In this document: positions 6,849 through 15,673 of the stretch, in pieces
How the letters are laid out: each line of letters opens with the position of its first letter
Position numbering within the stretch: the first letter of the stretch is position 1
Source: JAAYZQ01 sp034428935
GTDB taxonomy: Bacteria > Chloroflexota > Anaerolineae > JAAYZQ01
Reading direction: 5' to 3'
Assembly: GCA_034428935.1 (NCBI GenBank)
Contig: DAOUHB010000215.1
Coordinates: forward strand, 1-27,357
Length of the DNA stretch: 27,357 nt
Notes under the pieces: model-generated
The model's input: the letters and a program-made list of their open reading frames with translations, nothing else
Told to the model about the DNA's origin: nothing
Database searches by the model: none
Program-made: the position numbers and the translations under genes

Positions 6849-8516
6849 ATGAAAAGGCTGACGATGCTGTCCACCGCGCTATGCATGGTGCTGGCGTTGC
6901 TCGTGGCCTGCGGCCCAGCAGAGACCCCTGAACCCACGCAGGCACCCGAAACAGCACCAACGGCGGCTCCCGCCGGAGAAACGGCGGCTCCCGCCGCCAA
7001 GGAGCGCCTGCTGCGTATTACCTTCTCGTGGCCGCTATATGCCGACCCGGCTGTCGGCAGCGACTATGCCTCTTCGACCGCCCTGGCCAACGTCTACGAA
7101 ACCCTCATATTTCCCAACGCCGAAGCGGGCGTCGATCCCTGGCTGGCCGAATCGTGGGACATCTCGGACGACGGCTTGACCTACACATTTCACCTGAGAG
7201 AGGGCGTCAAGTTCCACGACGGCAGCGAGCTCGTGGCCAGCGACGTCGTCTACAGTTACAACCGGCTCAAGACCATTGGCGAAGGGTACGCCTACCTCGT
7301 TAGCGGCGTCGCCGACATCCAGGCGCCCGACGACTATACCGTCGTCTTTACGTTGGAGGAGCCCAGCGGCCTCTTTGTGCCCAGCCTGGTACGACTCTAC
7401 ATCCTCAACGAGGACCAGGTACGCGCCAACTCCCTGGCCGAGGGCGCCTACGGCGAGGAGGGCGACTATGGCAAGGAGTGGCTTCTGACCCACGACGCCG
7501 GCTCGGGGCCCTACACCATCATCGAGTTCCCGCTGGAAGAGTACTGCATGCTCGAGAAGTTTGAGGACTGGTGGGCGGCAGACAAGTTCCACGCCAACGC
7601 GGCAGATAGAGCCAAGCTCATTGGCACCACCGAGGCAGCTACCGTCCGGTCAATGTTGAGCACGGGGGAGCTCGAAATTTCGGACCAGTGGCAAACGGTG
7701 GAAGCCTACCAGGCGCTGGACGCCATCGACGGCGTCCACATTCAGAGCTTTGTGAGCATGTCCTCTTTCTACTACATGGTCCACACGCGCAAGCCGCCGA
7801 CGGACGACATCCACTGCCGCAAGGCCATGGCCTACGCCTTTGACTACGAGGGAGCCGTCGCCCTCGAATGGCCCGGCACGCCGGTCATGGACGGACCGGT
7901 GCCGGCCATCCTCGGCGGGCACGATCCCAACGTCATGACCTACACCCGCGACCTGGACAAGGCACGCGAAGAGCTGGCCCAGTGCCAGTACGCGGACAAC
8001 CTGGACGACTATCCCATCGAGGTGCACTGGATCTCGGAGGTGCCCCACGAGGAAAAGTTTGCCCTGCTCTTCCAGGCCAACATGGCCGAGCTGGGCATGA
8101 AAGTGGAAGTGGTCCAGATGCCCTGGCTGAGCGTGGTGGAAGAGACCGCCGCCGAGGACACCAGCCCGCACATTGTCACCGTCTATGTCTCGGCGGCCCT
8201 GCCCGAGGCCGGCCTGATGATCAAGGACCGCTACCACTCCAGCACGGCGCCCACCTGGCAGCAGAACGAGTGGCTGCTGGATACGGAGCTTGACGAGGCC
8301 ATCGACGATGCGCTGGCCACCGCCGACCAGGCGGAGCGCTTTGCCAAGTACGCGGAGCTCGAGGCACGGATCATGGAGATGTGCCCGTCGCTCTTTCTCT
8401 ACGACCAGCTCGAGCAGCACGCCGTCGTCGATTACGTCGATTGGAATCCCGACGAGCTGAGCGGGCTGATGGGCTACGATTTCTGGCTGCCGGCCATTGG
8501 CGTGAACCCGCCCTAA
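6849..8516 (+). CDS. ABC transporter substrate-binding lipoprotein, family 5 (Dpp/Opp type)
   Basis: This 555-residue extracytoplasmic binding protein would capture a peptide-like or other amide solute for the permease encoded downstream. The N terminus is a lipoprotein signal with lipobox LVAC (cysteine C21). A Thr/Pro/Ala/Glu-rich linker to about residue 55 follows. It is partly encoded by two perfect 15-bp direct repeats (6961-6975 and 6982-6996). The SBP_bac_5 fold begins near residue 56; the family's conserved GLTYTFHLREGVKFHDGS segment is near residues 110-126. The ATG has GGGAGGA eight bases upstream. It is first in a co-directional set with two permeases, two ATPases, a racemase and HyuA/HyuB, which suggests a hydantoin, oxoproline, lactam or modified-amino-acid ligand rather than ordinary dipeptides (inference from context). 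Confidence 0.96.
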   Translation: MKRLTMLSTALCMVLALLVACGPAETPEPTQAPETAPTAAPAGETAAPAAKERLLRITFSWPLYADPAVGSDYASSTALANVYETLIFPNAEAGVDPWLAESWDISDDGLTYTFHLREGVKFHDGSELVASDVVYSYNRLKTIGEGYAYLVSGVADIQAPDDYTVVFTLEEPSGLFVPSLVRLYILNEDQVRANSLAEGAYGEEGDYGKEWLLTHDAGSGPYTIIEFPLEEYCMLEKFEDWWAADKFHANAADRAKLIGTTEAATVRSMLSTGELEISDQWQTVEAYQALDAIDGVHIQSFVSMSSFYYMVHTRKPPTDDIHCRKAMAYAFDYEGAVALEWPGTPVMDGPVPAILGGHDPNVMTYTRDLDKAREELAQCQYADNLDDYPIEVHWISEVPHEEKFALLFQANMAELGMKVEVVQMPWLSVVEETAAEDTSPHIVTVYVSAALPEAGLMIKDRYHSSTAPTWQQNEWLLDTELDEAIDDALATADQAERFAKYAELEARIMEMCPSLFLYDQLEQHAVVDYVDWNPDELSGLMGYDFWLPAIGVNPP

Positions 8517-8533
8517 CGGCTATCGCGGCGAGC

Positions 8534-8562
8534 AGGCCCCAGGCAGCGTTCGCCTGGGGCCT
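8534..8562 (+). terminator. Strong intercistronic hairpin after the binding-protein gene (attenuator or 3'-stabiliser)
   Basis: AGGCCCCAGGC (8534-8544) pairs perfectly with 8552-8562 around a 7-nt loop, an 11-bp GC-rich stem. It lies 18 nt after the binding-protein stop. The following CTTGCC is not a real U-tract, so partial termination or mRNA-end protection is more likely than full termination. Such a structure would keep binding-protein levels above permease levels. Confidence 0.7.
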
Positions 8563-8685
8563 CTTGCCAGCCGCCATCGTCTGCGGTGCGCTGAGCGCTG
8601 CCGTGCGCAAGGACTTGTCCCGCCCAAGGGCTGTCCTGCGCAAGGGGCGCCCACGCCAGATTGCCAAGGGGAAGGAGCATAGCTT

Positions 8686-9714
8686 ATGGGGTTTCTGTTG
8701 TTTATCGGCCGGCGCATCTTTCAGTCGATCTTTGTGCTGTTGGGGCTGTCAATCCTGATCTTTATCATCGCCCGCATCATGCCGGGCGATCCGGCGCGGG
8801 TGGCCGTCGGCGCCCGCGCGCCCGACTGGGTCGTAGAGAATCTGCGCGAGCAGATGCATCTCAACGATCCGCTGCCTGTCCAGTACGGCTACTGGCTGCG
8901 CGACGCCCTGCAAGGTGACTTTGGCATCTCGCTCTTTACCCGGCGCAACGTGGCCGACGACGTCCGCGAGTTCTTGCCGGCGTCGCTGGAGCTGGTTTTC
9001 ATCTCGGGCATCATTGCCGGGGTCGCCGGCATAAGCCTGGGCGCCATCTCGGCGCGGTTCAAGGACACGTGGGTCGACAACCTGCTGCGAGTCTTTTCCT
9101 ACTTTGGGGTGGTCACTCCGGCCTTTGTGTTCGCCATCCTCTTCCTGCTGCTCTTCGGCCTGGCCCTCAAGTGGCTGCCGCCCATCGGCCGGCTGAGCGA
9201 CGGCATTCCCAAGCCGCCGATGATCACGGGCATGATCACCTTTGACGCTCTGCTGGCCGGGCAATTCGCCACCTTCTGGGACGCGTTCAAACATCTGCTG
9301 ATGCCTGCGCTGGCCCTGGCGATGGGTGCCCTGGCGCAAGAGGCGCGCATCACCCGCTCCAGCATGGCCGACAATCTCTCCAAGGATTACATCGCCGCCG
9401 AGCGCGCGCTGGGCATTCCCGAGCGGGTGATCATGGGCCGCTTCCTGCTCAAGCCCTCTCTGATCCCCACCATCTCGGTCTTTGCCCTCGACTTTGCCGC
9501 CGGGCTGAGCAACGCGTTTCTCGTCGAGCTGATCTTTAACTGGCCGGGCCTGTCGCGCTACGGAATGAACGCCATGCTGCGCAAGGACCTGAACGCCATC
9601 TCGGCTGTCATTCTCATCCTGGGCATCACCTTCACCATCGCCAACATCATTGTCGACCTCGTCGTCGGGGGTCTCGATCCCAGGATCCGGTTGAGTGCGG
9701 GGAGGAGCGAATAG
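8686..9714 (+). CDS. ABC transporter permease, DppB/OppB type
   Basis: This is a 342-residue inner-membrane permease of the binding-protein-dependent family. The first helix is at about residues 9-29, followed by the extracytoplasmic N-terminal region typical of DppB and several further hydrophobic segments. The cytoplasmic EAA loop (AERALGIPERVIMGRF) near residues 239-254 contacts the ATPase subunits. It forms the transport channel with the DppC-type permease that follows two bases later. The ATG at 8686 has AAGGAG eight bases upstream. The gene lies 169 bp after the binding-protein gene, behind the strong hairpin. Substrate specificity is set by the binding protein, not by this subunit. Confidence 0.96.
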   Translation: MGFLLFIGRRIFQSIFVLLGLSILIFIIARIMPGDPARVAVGARAPDWVVENLREQMHLNDPLPVQYGYWLRDALQGDFGISLFTRRNVADDVREFLPASLELVFISGIIAGVAGISLGAISARFKDTWVDNLLRVFSYFGVVTPAFVFAILFLLLFGLALKWLPPIGRLSDGIPKPPMITGMITFDALLAGQFATFWDAFKHLLMPALALAMGALAQEARITRSSMADNLSKDYIAAERALGIPERVIMGRFLLKPSLIPTISVFALDFAAGLSNAFLVELIFNWPGLSRYGMNAMLRKDLNAISAVILILGITFTIANIIVDLVVGGLDPRIRLSAGRSE

Positions 9715-9716
9715 CC

Positions 9717-10646
9717 ATGAGCCAGACGCTTCCTGTCCGTCACACCGGCGGCGCCATCAGCCTGGAGCAGGTCAGAGAGCTGGAGCGCAAGAGCCGCAGG
9801 GAGAACCTGGGGCGGGCGTGGTACAAGTTCTCGCGCAACTCTCTGTCGCTGGTGGGCGGGGGCATGGTGCTGTTGGTCTTTTTCCTGGCCATCTTTGCCC
9901 CGCTGATCGCGCCCTATCCGGAGCACGTCAAACCCTTCACCGACTTTGCAAATGCCAAGAGCCCGCCCAGTTGGGCCCATCCCTTTGGCACGGACGAGAT
10001 CGGCCGCGACATCCTGAGCCGGGTCATCTTTGGCTTTCGCTATGCGCTGTGGATGGGCGTCGTGGTCCTGGCGCTCGTCGTGCCGCCCGGGGTGCTCCTG
10101 GGCCTGGTGGCCGGCTACTTCCAGGGAACGCGCATCGATACCGTCATCATGCGCACCACCGACATCTTTTTGGCCGTGCCGCCCTTGATCCTGGCCCTGG
10201 CCATCGCTTCCATCTTGAAGCCAAACCTGTTCAACGCCATGATGGCCGTGTCGCTCATGTGGTGGCCGTGGTACACCCGGCTGGTGTACGGGCTGGCCAG
10301 CGCCCTGCGCAACGAGTACTTTGTCGCGTCGGCAGAGGCCACCGGCGCCTCTACGTCGCACATCCTTTTTCGCGAGATCCTGCCCAACATGGTGTCACCC
10401 ATCTTTACCAAGATCAGCCTGGACATGGGCTGGGTGATCATCATCGGGTCCACGTTGAGCTTTGTCGGGCTGGGGGTGCAGCCCCCGGAGCCCGGCCTGG
10501 GCACCATGGTCGCGTCGGGGGCCAAGTACCTGCCCGATCATTGGTGGATCGCCGTCTTTCCCGCCCTGGCCATCGTCCTGATCGTGTTGGGCTTTAACCT
10601 GCTGGGCGATGGCCTGCGCGACATGCTCACCGCCGAGGAGATCTAG
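9717..10646 (+). CDS. ABC transporter permease, DppC/OppC type
   Basis: This is a 309-residue second permease subunit. An N-terminal cytoplasmic stretch of about 40 residues precedes the first helix (about 43-66). The OppC-type motif FGTDEIGRDILSR follows, then five further hydrophobic segments. The EAA loop EATGASTSHILFREILPN is near residues 205-222. The start has GGAGGAG upstream, inside the end of the DppB-type gene, and the two genes are two bases apart, which suggests coupled translation. It pairs with the previous protein as a heterodimeric channel. Confidence 0.96.
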   Translation: MSQTLPVRHTGGAISLEQVRELERKSRRENLGRAWYKFSRNSLSLVGGGMVLLVFFLAIFAPLIAPYPEHVKPFTDFANAKSPPSWAHPFGTDEIGRDILSRVIFGFRYALWMGVVVLALVVPPGVLLGLVAGYFQGTRIDTVIMRTTDIFLAVPPLILALAIASILKPNLFNAMMAVSLMWWPWYTRLVYGLASALRNEYFVASAEATGASTSHILFREILPNMVSPIFTKISLDMGWVIIIGSTLSFVGLGVQPPEPGLGTMVASGAKYLPDHWWIAVFPALAIVLIVLGFNLLGDGLRDMLTAEEI

Positions 10647-10647
10647 T

Positions 10648-11640
10648 ATGGATCAGCCACGACTGTTGGACATTAAGGATCTCCACGTTCACTTCAAGGT
10701 CTATGGCGGCACGCTGAAAGTCCTGGACGGCGTCAGCTTTGCCGTCGGTCGCGGCGAAAAGGTGGGCCTGGTGGGCGAAACCGGCTGCGGCAAGACGACG
10801 ACGATGAAGGCCACGCTCCGCGTGCTGCCCATGCCGCCGGCCCTCATCCCCAAAGGCGAGATCCTGTTCGAGGGCAAGGACGTTCTCAAGATGCGCGACG
10901 ATGGCCTGCGCAAGGTGCGCGGCCGGGGCATCTCCATGATCTTTCAGGATCCGACGGCCGCCCTCAACCCTGTCTTTAACATCGGGCAGCAAATCGGCGC
11001 CGTCGTCAGGCACTCCACGGACGAGCGGCTATCCCGGCGCGAGGTCCACGACCGGGTCATCGAGCCGCTGCGAGAGGTATCGCTGCCCGACGCGGAACGC
11101 ATGCTCGGTAGCTATCCCATCCAGCTCAGCGGCGGCATGCGACAGCGGGTGTGCATCGCCATGGCCCTCGTCGCCAACCCCCGGCTGCTCATCGCCGACG
11201 AGCCGGGAACGTCGCTGGACGTGACGATCCAGGACCAGATCCTGCGGCTGCTCCACCGCCTGGTGGAAGAGAAGGATCTGTCGGTTGTCCTCATCACCCA
11301 CACGCTGGGCATCGTCCGCGAGCTGACCGACCGGGTTTATGTCATGTATGCCGGGACCATGGTCGAGGTGGCAGGCACGCAGGAGCTGTTCCACCAGCCC
11401 CTCCACCCCTACACCCGCGGGCTCATGGACGCCGTGCCGCGGCTGACGGGCGGCGGTGTGTCCGACGGAATCCCGGGCCGCATTCCCGACTATCTCCATC
11501 CGCCTCCGGGCTGCCGGTTTCACCCGCGCTGCCCGCACGCCATGGAGATCTGCCACCAGGAGAAGCCGGTCTTTTACCGGGTGGATCCGCATCACGAGGT
11601 GGCCTGTTTTCTCTACCGTGACGACGAAAGGCCGGCCTGA
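10648..11640 (+). CDS. ABC transporter ATP-binding protein, DppD/OppD type
   Basis: This is a 330-residue ATPase subunit energising uptake. Walker A GETGCGKTT is at 43-51, the signature LSGGM at 160-164, Walker B ends in D184-E185, and the H-loop histidine is H218. The C-terminal oligopeptide-transporter extension carries the cysteine cluster PPGCRFHPRCPHAMEIC, the family's probable iron-sulfur site. Two small departures from the usual DppD text are visible: DEPGTSLD instead of DEPTTALD, and ITHTLG instead of ITHDLG. The catalytic residues themselves are intact. ATG 10648 is one base after the DppC-type stop and has GAGGAG upstream. Longer readings starting inside the permease gene lack such a site. 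Confidence 0.95.
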   Translation: MDQPRLLDIKDLHVHFKVYGGTLKVLDGVSFAVGRGEKVGLVGETGCGKTTTMKATLRVLPMPPALIPKGEILFEGKDVLKMRDDGLRKVRGRGISMIFQDPTAALNPVFNIGQQIGAVVRHSTDERLSRREVHDRVIEPLREVSLPDAERMLGSYPIQLSGGMRQRVCIAMALVANPRLLIADEPGTSLDVTIQDQILRLLHRLVEEKDLSVVLITHTLGIVRELTDRVYVMYAGTMVEVAGTQELFHQPLHPYTRGLMDAVPRLTGGGVSDGIPGRIPDYLHPPPGCRFHPRCPHAMEICHQEKPVFYRVDPHHEVACFLYRDDERPA

Positions 11641-11645
11641 GCACC

Positions 11646-12656
11646 ATGGCAGAGATTCTAACCTACAACGGTCTCAAGAAATACTTTACCATCGGCCAGA
11701 AGGGCATCGTAAAGCGAGAGCCGATCACGGTCAAGGCGATCGATGGCGTCTCGTTCGCTATACGAGAGGGGGAAACCTTCGGGCTGGTGGGAGAATCGGG
11801 CTCGGGCAAGAGCACCGTGGCCTATACCACCATCGGCATGTACCGGCCCACGACAGGTACCATCCGCTTTCGCGGGCAAGACCTCTTTGCCGAGAAAAAG
11901 CGGCCCCTGGCCCTGCGCAAAGAGATCCAAATCGTCTTTCAGGACCCTGGCTCGTCCCTCAACCCGCGGCGCACCATCCAGCAGATCCTGGCCTTGCCCC
12001 TGAAGCTGCACCGCCCGGGGCAGAATGTCATCCAGCAGACGGCCATGCTCCTGGACATGGTGGAGCTGACGCTGGACTACATGCACAAGTCTCCGCAGTC
12101 GCTGAGCGGCGGCGAAAAGCAGATGGTGGCCATCGCCCGCGCCCTGGCCACCGACCCTTCCTTCATGATCCTGGACGAGCCGACCAGCGCCCTGGACGTG
12201 TCGATCCAGGGCAAGATCATCAACCTGCTCATCCGCCTGCAAAAAGAGTTCAACCTTTCCTATCTGTTCATCACCCACGACCTGGGCCTCATGCGCAACG
12301 TCGCCTCGCGCGTGGCCATCATGTACCTGGGCAAGGTGTGCGAAATCGCCGACGCGGCCGAGTTCTTTCGCAAGCCATACCATCCGTACACGCAGATGCT
12401 CCTATCTTCCATCCCGGTCCTGTCGGAGGCGGAGGAGGAGCTGAAGCCGCGCAAGACGGTGTCCAGGGGCGAGATCCCGAGCCCCGTCAACCTGCCCAGT
12501 GGCTGCAGCTTTCACCTCCGTTGCCCGCGCCGGATGGACGTCTGCTCGGAGGTCGATCCGGTCATGACGGACGTGGAAGAGGGCCACAGCGTTCGCTGCC
12601 ACCTCTATCCGCCGGCCGGTGACGCGCCGGCCGGCAAGGGCCAGGGGGGAGAATGA
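11646..12656 (+). CDS. ABC transporter ATP-binding protein, DppF/OppF type
   Basis: This is a 336-residue second ATPase subunit. Walker A GESGSGKST is at 49-57, the signature LSGGE at 153-157, and Walker B ILDEPTSALD has D177-E178. The C-terminal cluster LPSGCSFHLRCPRRMDVC is the DppF-type cysteine motif. It starts five bases after the DppD-type gene, and its stop codon overlaps the start of the racemase gene (ATGATGA). This links transport and catabolism translationally. With the preceding four genes it completes a five-component Dpp/Opp-class importer. Confidence 0.96.
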   Translation: MAEILTYNGLKKYFTIGQKGIVKREPITVKAIDGVSFAIREGETFGLVGESGSGKSTVAYTTIGMYRPTTGTIRFRGQDLFAEKKRPLALRKEIQIVFQDPGSSLNPRRTIQQILALPLKLHRPGQNVIQQTAMLLDMVELTLDYMHKSPQSLSGGEKQMVAIARALATDPSFMILDEPTSALDVSIQGKIINLLIRLQKEFNLSYLFITHDLGLMRNVASRVAIMYLGKVCEIADAAEFFRKPYHPYTQMLLSSIPVLSEAEEELKPRKTVSRGEIPSPVNLPSGCSFHLRCPRRMDVCSEVDPVMTDVEEGHSVRCHLYPPAGDAPAGKGQGGE

Positions 12657-13450
12657 TGACCAAGATCCTGTACATCGATCCCGTGGGCATCGACCTCGTC
12701 CAGGAAGGCCTCCAGGTCCTCCTGGAGGTCAAGCGGCCGGACACCGAGGTCCAGATGGTGAGCCTGCCCCGCGGCCCGCACCACCTGGAGTACCGCTACT
12801 ACGAGGCCCTGGTGCTGGTCGATATCCTGCACCTCGTGCAGGCAGCGGAACGGCAGGGGTTCGACGCGGCGGTCATCGGTTGCTTTTACGACGTGGGGCT
12901 GCAAGAAGCCCGCGAGGTGACGGAGCGCATGGCCGTCGTCGCCCCGTGCGAGGCGGCGACCCGCATCGCCGCCACCCTGGGAGACAAGTTCTCGATCATT
13001 GTCGGGCGGCGGAAGTGGATACCGGAGATGATGGAGAACGTCCTGCGCTACGGCATGAGGGAGCGGCTCGCTTCGTTCAAGCCCATCGACATGGGCGTGC
13101 TCGACTTTCACCACAACGAGGCCGAGACCACCCGGCGCCTGCGCCAGGCGGGGCGCGAGGCCGTCGAGCAGGACGGCGCGGAGGTGCTGATCCTGGGCTG
13201 CACGGCGACCTACGGATTCTACCGCGAGCTCCAGGACGAGTTGTGCGTGCCCGTCCTCGATCCCATGATCGCCGCGTTCAAGACGGCCGAGTTCGCGGCC
13301 GAGCTGGCGGGGCGGCTGTCGTGGAGCCACAGCAAGATCGCGGCCTACGAAGCGCCGCCGCCGGCCGAGGGCGAGCCCTGGGGCCTGGACGAAGGGTACC
13401 GCCATGCCGACATGGCGGCCTGGCTGCGGCAGCGGGCCACGCCCGCATAG
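12653..13450 (+). CDS. Asp/Glu/hydantoin racemase-family protein
   Basis: This is a 265-residue cytoplasmic enzyme of the Asp/Glu/hydantoin racemase superfamily. These enzymes invert a stereocentre by two-base proton transfer between paired cysteines without a cofactor. Both are present: C77 in VIGCFYDVGLQEAREV, close to the hydantoin-racemase form of the motif, and C183 in LILGCTATYG. The start codon overlaps the stop of the upstream ATPase gene; a second in-frame ATG at 12656 is equally usable. Next to HyuA/HyuB, a role in racemising a 5-substituted hydantoin or similar ring compound is the best guess. Aspartate/glutamate racemase or maleate-isomerase-like activity cannot be excluded. About 40 residues beyond the core form a polar tail. 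Confidence 0.88.
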   Translation: MMTKILYIDPVGIDLVQEGLQVLLEVKRPDTEVQMVSLPRGPHHLEYRYYEALVLVDILHLVQAAERQGFDAAVIGCFYDVGLQEAREVTERMAVVAPCEAATRIAATLGDKFSIIVGRRKWIPEMMENVLRYGMRERLASFKPIDMGVLDFHHNEAETTRRLRQAGREAVEQDGAEVLILGCTATYGFYRELQDELCVPVLDPMIAAFKTAEFAAELAGRLSWSHSKIAAYEAPPPAEGEPWGLDEGYRHADMAAWLRQRATPA

Positions 13451-13506
13451 CAGCCCGGATCAGGAGGGCCTATCGAAGGAGTAGCGAACCCTGTGCCCGA
13501 CGCGGG

Positions 13507-13577
13507 CGCGGGCGTGCGGCCCGCGGAGTTATCGCCGGGTCCGGGTAGGAGCGAGACGTCCGGCCGCCTGGGCGGCC
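13507..13577 (+). repeat. GC-rich dyads between racemase and hyuA genes
   Basis: The 154-bp gap before hyuA contains CGCGGGC (13507-13513) pairing with 13519-13525. It also contains GGCCGCC (13562-13568) pairing with 13571-13577 around two bases. No U-tract follows either, so these look like intercistronic mRNA structure rather than a terminator. No promoter is evident in the gap. Confidence 0.4.
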
Positions 13578-13604
13578 ACAGATCCACAAAGGGGAGGAGT
13601 TCAT

Positions 13605-15662
13605 ATGCTGCGAGTTGCAACGGACATCGGAGGGACGTTCACGGACCTTGTGTTCGTGACCCCCGGCGGAGAGGTCGTCACCGGCAAGAGCCACACGACG
13701 CCGGGGCAGTTCGAAAAAGGAGTAATGGACGTCATCTCGGCCAACAACATCCAGCCGAGCGAGTTCGCGTCGTTTGTCCATGGGACGACGATCGTGATCA
13801 ATGCCATCACCGAGCGAAAGGGCGCCCGGGTGGGGTTGATCACTACGGAGGGGTTCCGCGACATCCTGGAGATCGGCCGCGGCAACCGCCCCGACTTTTT
13901 CAACCTGGAGTATCGCAAGCCGGAGCCCTTTGTGCCCCGCTACCTGCGCCGCGAGGTGAGGGGGCGCATCAACTACAAGGGGATGGAGACGATCCCCCTG
14001 GACGTCGATGCGTTCCCGGCCATCCTCGACGATTTCCGGGCTGAAGGGGTGGAGGCTGTCGCCATTTGCACCATCAACTCGTACGCGAACCCGGCCCACG
14101 AAGAGGCGGCGCTGGCCAGGGTGAAGGAGCTGTGGCCCGAAGTCTCGGCCGTCGCTTCCTACCAGATCACACGCGAGTGGCGCGAATACGAGCGCATCAA
14201 CACCGCGGTGCTCTCGGCCTACGTGCAACCCATCGCCCACCACTACCTGGACTGCCTGACCACGGCCCTCTACGAGGCCGGCATGCGTTGCACGCCATAC
14301 ATCATGCAGTCCAACTGCGGCGTGGACACGGTCCGCAGCGCGCGCCAGATCCCCATCACGATGGTCGAGTCGGGGCCGGCCAGCGGCATCTGGGGCGCGG
14401 CCGCCCTCGGCCGGCTCATTGGCGAGCCCAACGCCATAGCCATCGACATCGGCGGCACGACGGCCAAGTGCGGGCTCATCACCGGGGGCGAGGTCAAGCT
14501 CAACACCAACTATCTCATCGAGCGCAGCAACGCCTCGGCAGGCTATCCGGTGACGGTGCCCGTCGTGGACCTGGTCGAGATCGGCAATGGCGGCGGCTCT
14601 ATCGCCTGGGTGGACGAGTTTCAGCGGCTGCACGTCGGCCCCCAGAGCGCGGGCGCCATGCCCGGACCCGTGTCCTACGGCATGGGCGGCACCGAGGCGA
14701 CGACGACGGACGCCAACCTGGCCCTGGGTCGCATCAATCCCCACTATTTCTGCGGAGGCACCATGGAGGCCGACATGGCCGGCGTCGACGATGCGCTGGG
14801 CCGCCTGGCCGCGCGGCTGAACACGAGCCCCCAGGAAGCGGCCCGTGGCATCGTCCGCATCGCCAACAACAACATGGTGAACGCCATCAAGCTCATCTCG
14901 GTCAACCGCGGCCACGACCCGCGCGACTTTACCCTCATCGCCTTTGGCGGCGGCGGCGGCATGCACGCCTGCGCCCTGGCCCGGGAGCTGAGCATCAAGA
15001 AGGTGGTGATCCCCAAGCAGTCCAGCGTCTTTTCGGCCTGGGGCATGCTGCTCACGGACCTGCGCCGCGATTACCTCCAGACCCAGATCGTGGACCTGTC
15101 GGTGCCCGGCGCGGCGGCGCAGCTCGACAGCGACCTGCGGGGGCTGGAAGAGCAGGCGCTCCAGGCTTATACCGCCGAGGACATCGACCCGTCGCGCGTG
15201 CGTTTTCTGCGCTATGGGCGGTGCCGCTACCAGAACCAGGAGCACTCGGTGGAGATCGTCCTGCCCGACGGCGAGATCACGACCACACAGATCGACGCTA
15301 TCCGCCAGCGCTTTGACGAGGACTATGAGCGCGAATACACCTACCGCCTGGCGGCGCCCGTGGAGCTGGTAGCCTATCACCTGGTGGCCATCGCCGAGGT
15401 GGACAAGCTCCAGCCCAGGCCCCTGCCCGGGGCCGGCAACGGGGCCGACGCTTCGCGCGCGGTCAAGGAGAGACGAGACGTGGATTGGGTCCAGGATGGC
15501 GTGCAAGAGACCGCCATCTATAACGGAGATGAGCTGACCCCCGGCATGCAATTCGCCGGCCCGGCCATCATCGAAGAGGCCGGGGCCACGACGGTAATCC
15601 CGCCCGGTTTGCCATGCCACGTCGATGACTATGGCAACTATCACATCCAGACCGCGCGGTGA
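13605..15662 (+). CDS. hyuA: Hydantoinase/oxoprolinase family protein, subunit A (HyuA)
   Basis: This 685-residue protein belongs to the HyuA family, which acts with HyuB in ATP-dependent opening of cyclic amides (N-methylhydantoin, 5-oxoproline). Acetone and acetophenone carboxylases use related subunits. The ASKHA-type phosphate motif DIGGTFTD is at residues 7-14. VHGTTIVINAITERKG (near 56-71) and the second nucleotide motif IDIGGTTAKCGL (near 284-295) follow, and a GGGGGMHA loop lies near 450. Length is normal for the family. ATG 13605 has GGAGGAG upstream. The carboxylase-specific extra subunits are absent nearby, so a ring-opening hydrolase is favoured over a carboxylase. The exact substrate is not determined. 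Confidence 0.95.
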   Translation: MLRVATDIGGTFTDLVFVTPGGEVVTGKSHTTPGQFEKGVMDVISANNIQPSEFASFVHGTTIVINAITERKGARVGLITTEGFRDILEIGRGNRPDFFNLEYRKPEPFVPRYLRREVRGRINYKGMETIPLDVDAFPAILDDFRAEGVEAVAICTINSYANPAHEEAALARVKELWPEVSAVASYQITREWREYERINTAVLSAYVQPIAHHYLDCLTTALYEAGMRCTPYIMQSNCGVDTVRSARQIPITMVESGPASGIWGAAALGRLIGEPNAIAIDIGGTTAKCGLITGGEVKLNTNYLIERSNASAGYPVTVPVVDLVEIGNGGGSIAWVDEFQRLHVGPQSAGAMPGPVSYGMGGTEATTTDANLALGRINPHYFCGGTMEADMAGVDDALGRLAARLNTSPQEAARGIVRIANNNMVNAIKLISVNRGHDPRDFTLIAFGGGGGMHACALARELSIKKVVIPKQSSVFSAWGMLLTDLRRDYLQTQIVDLSVPGAAAQLDSDLRGLEEQALQAYTAEDIDPSRVRFLRYGRCRYQNQEHSVEIVLPDGEITTTQIDAIRQRFDEDYEREYTYRLAAPVELVAYHLVAIAEVDKLQPRPLPGAGNGADASRAVKERRDVDWVQDGVQETAIYNGDELTPGMQFAGPAIIEEAGATTVIPPGLPCHVDDYGNYHIQTAR

Positions 15663-15673
15663 GGAGGAGATCC

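Noticed and set aside
13470..15644. Long minus-strand open frame (724 codons) across hyuA
   Set aside because: It is antisense to a well-supported hyuA; the composition is a high-GC shadow with no domain and no ribosome binding site.
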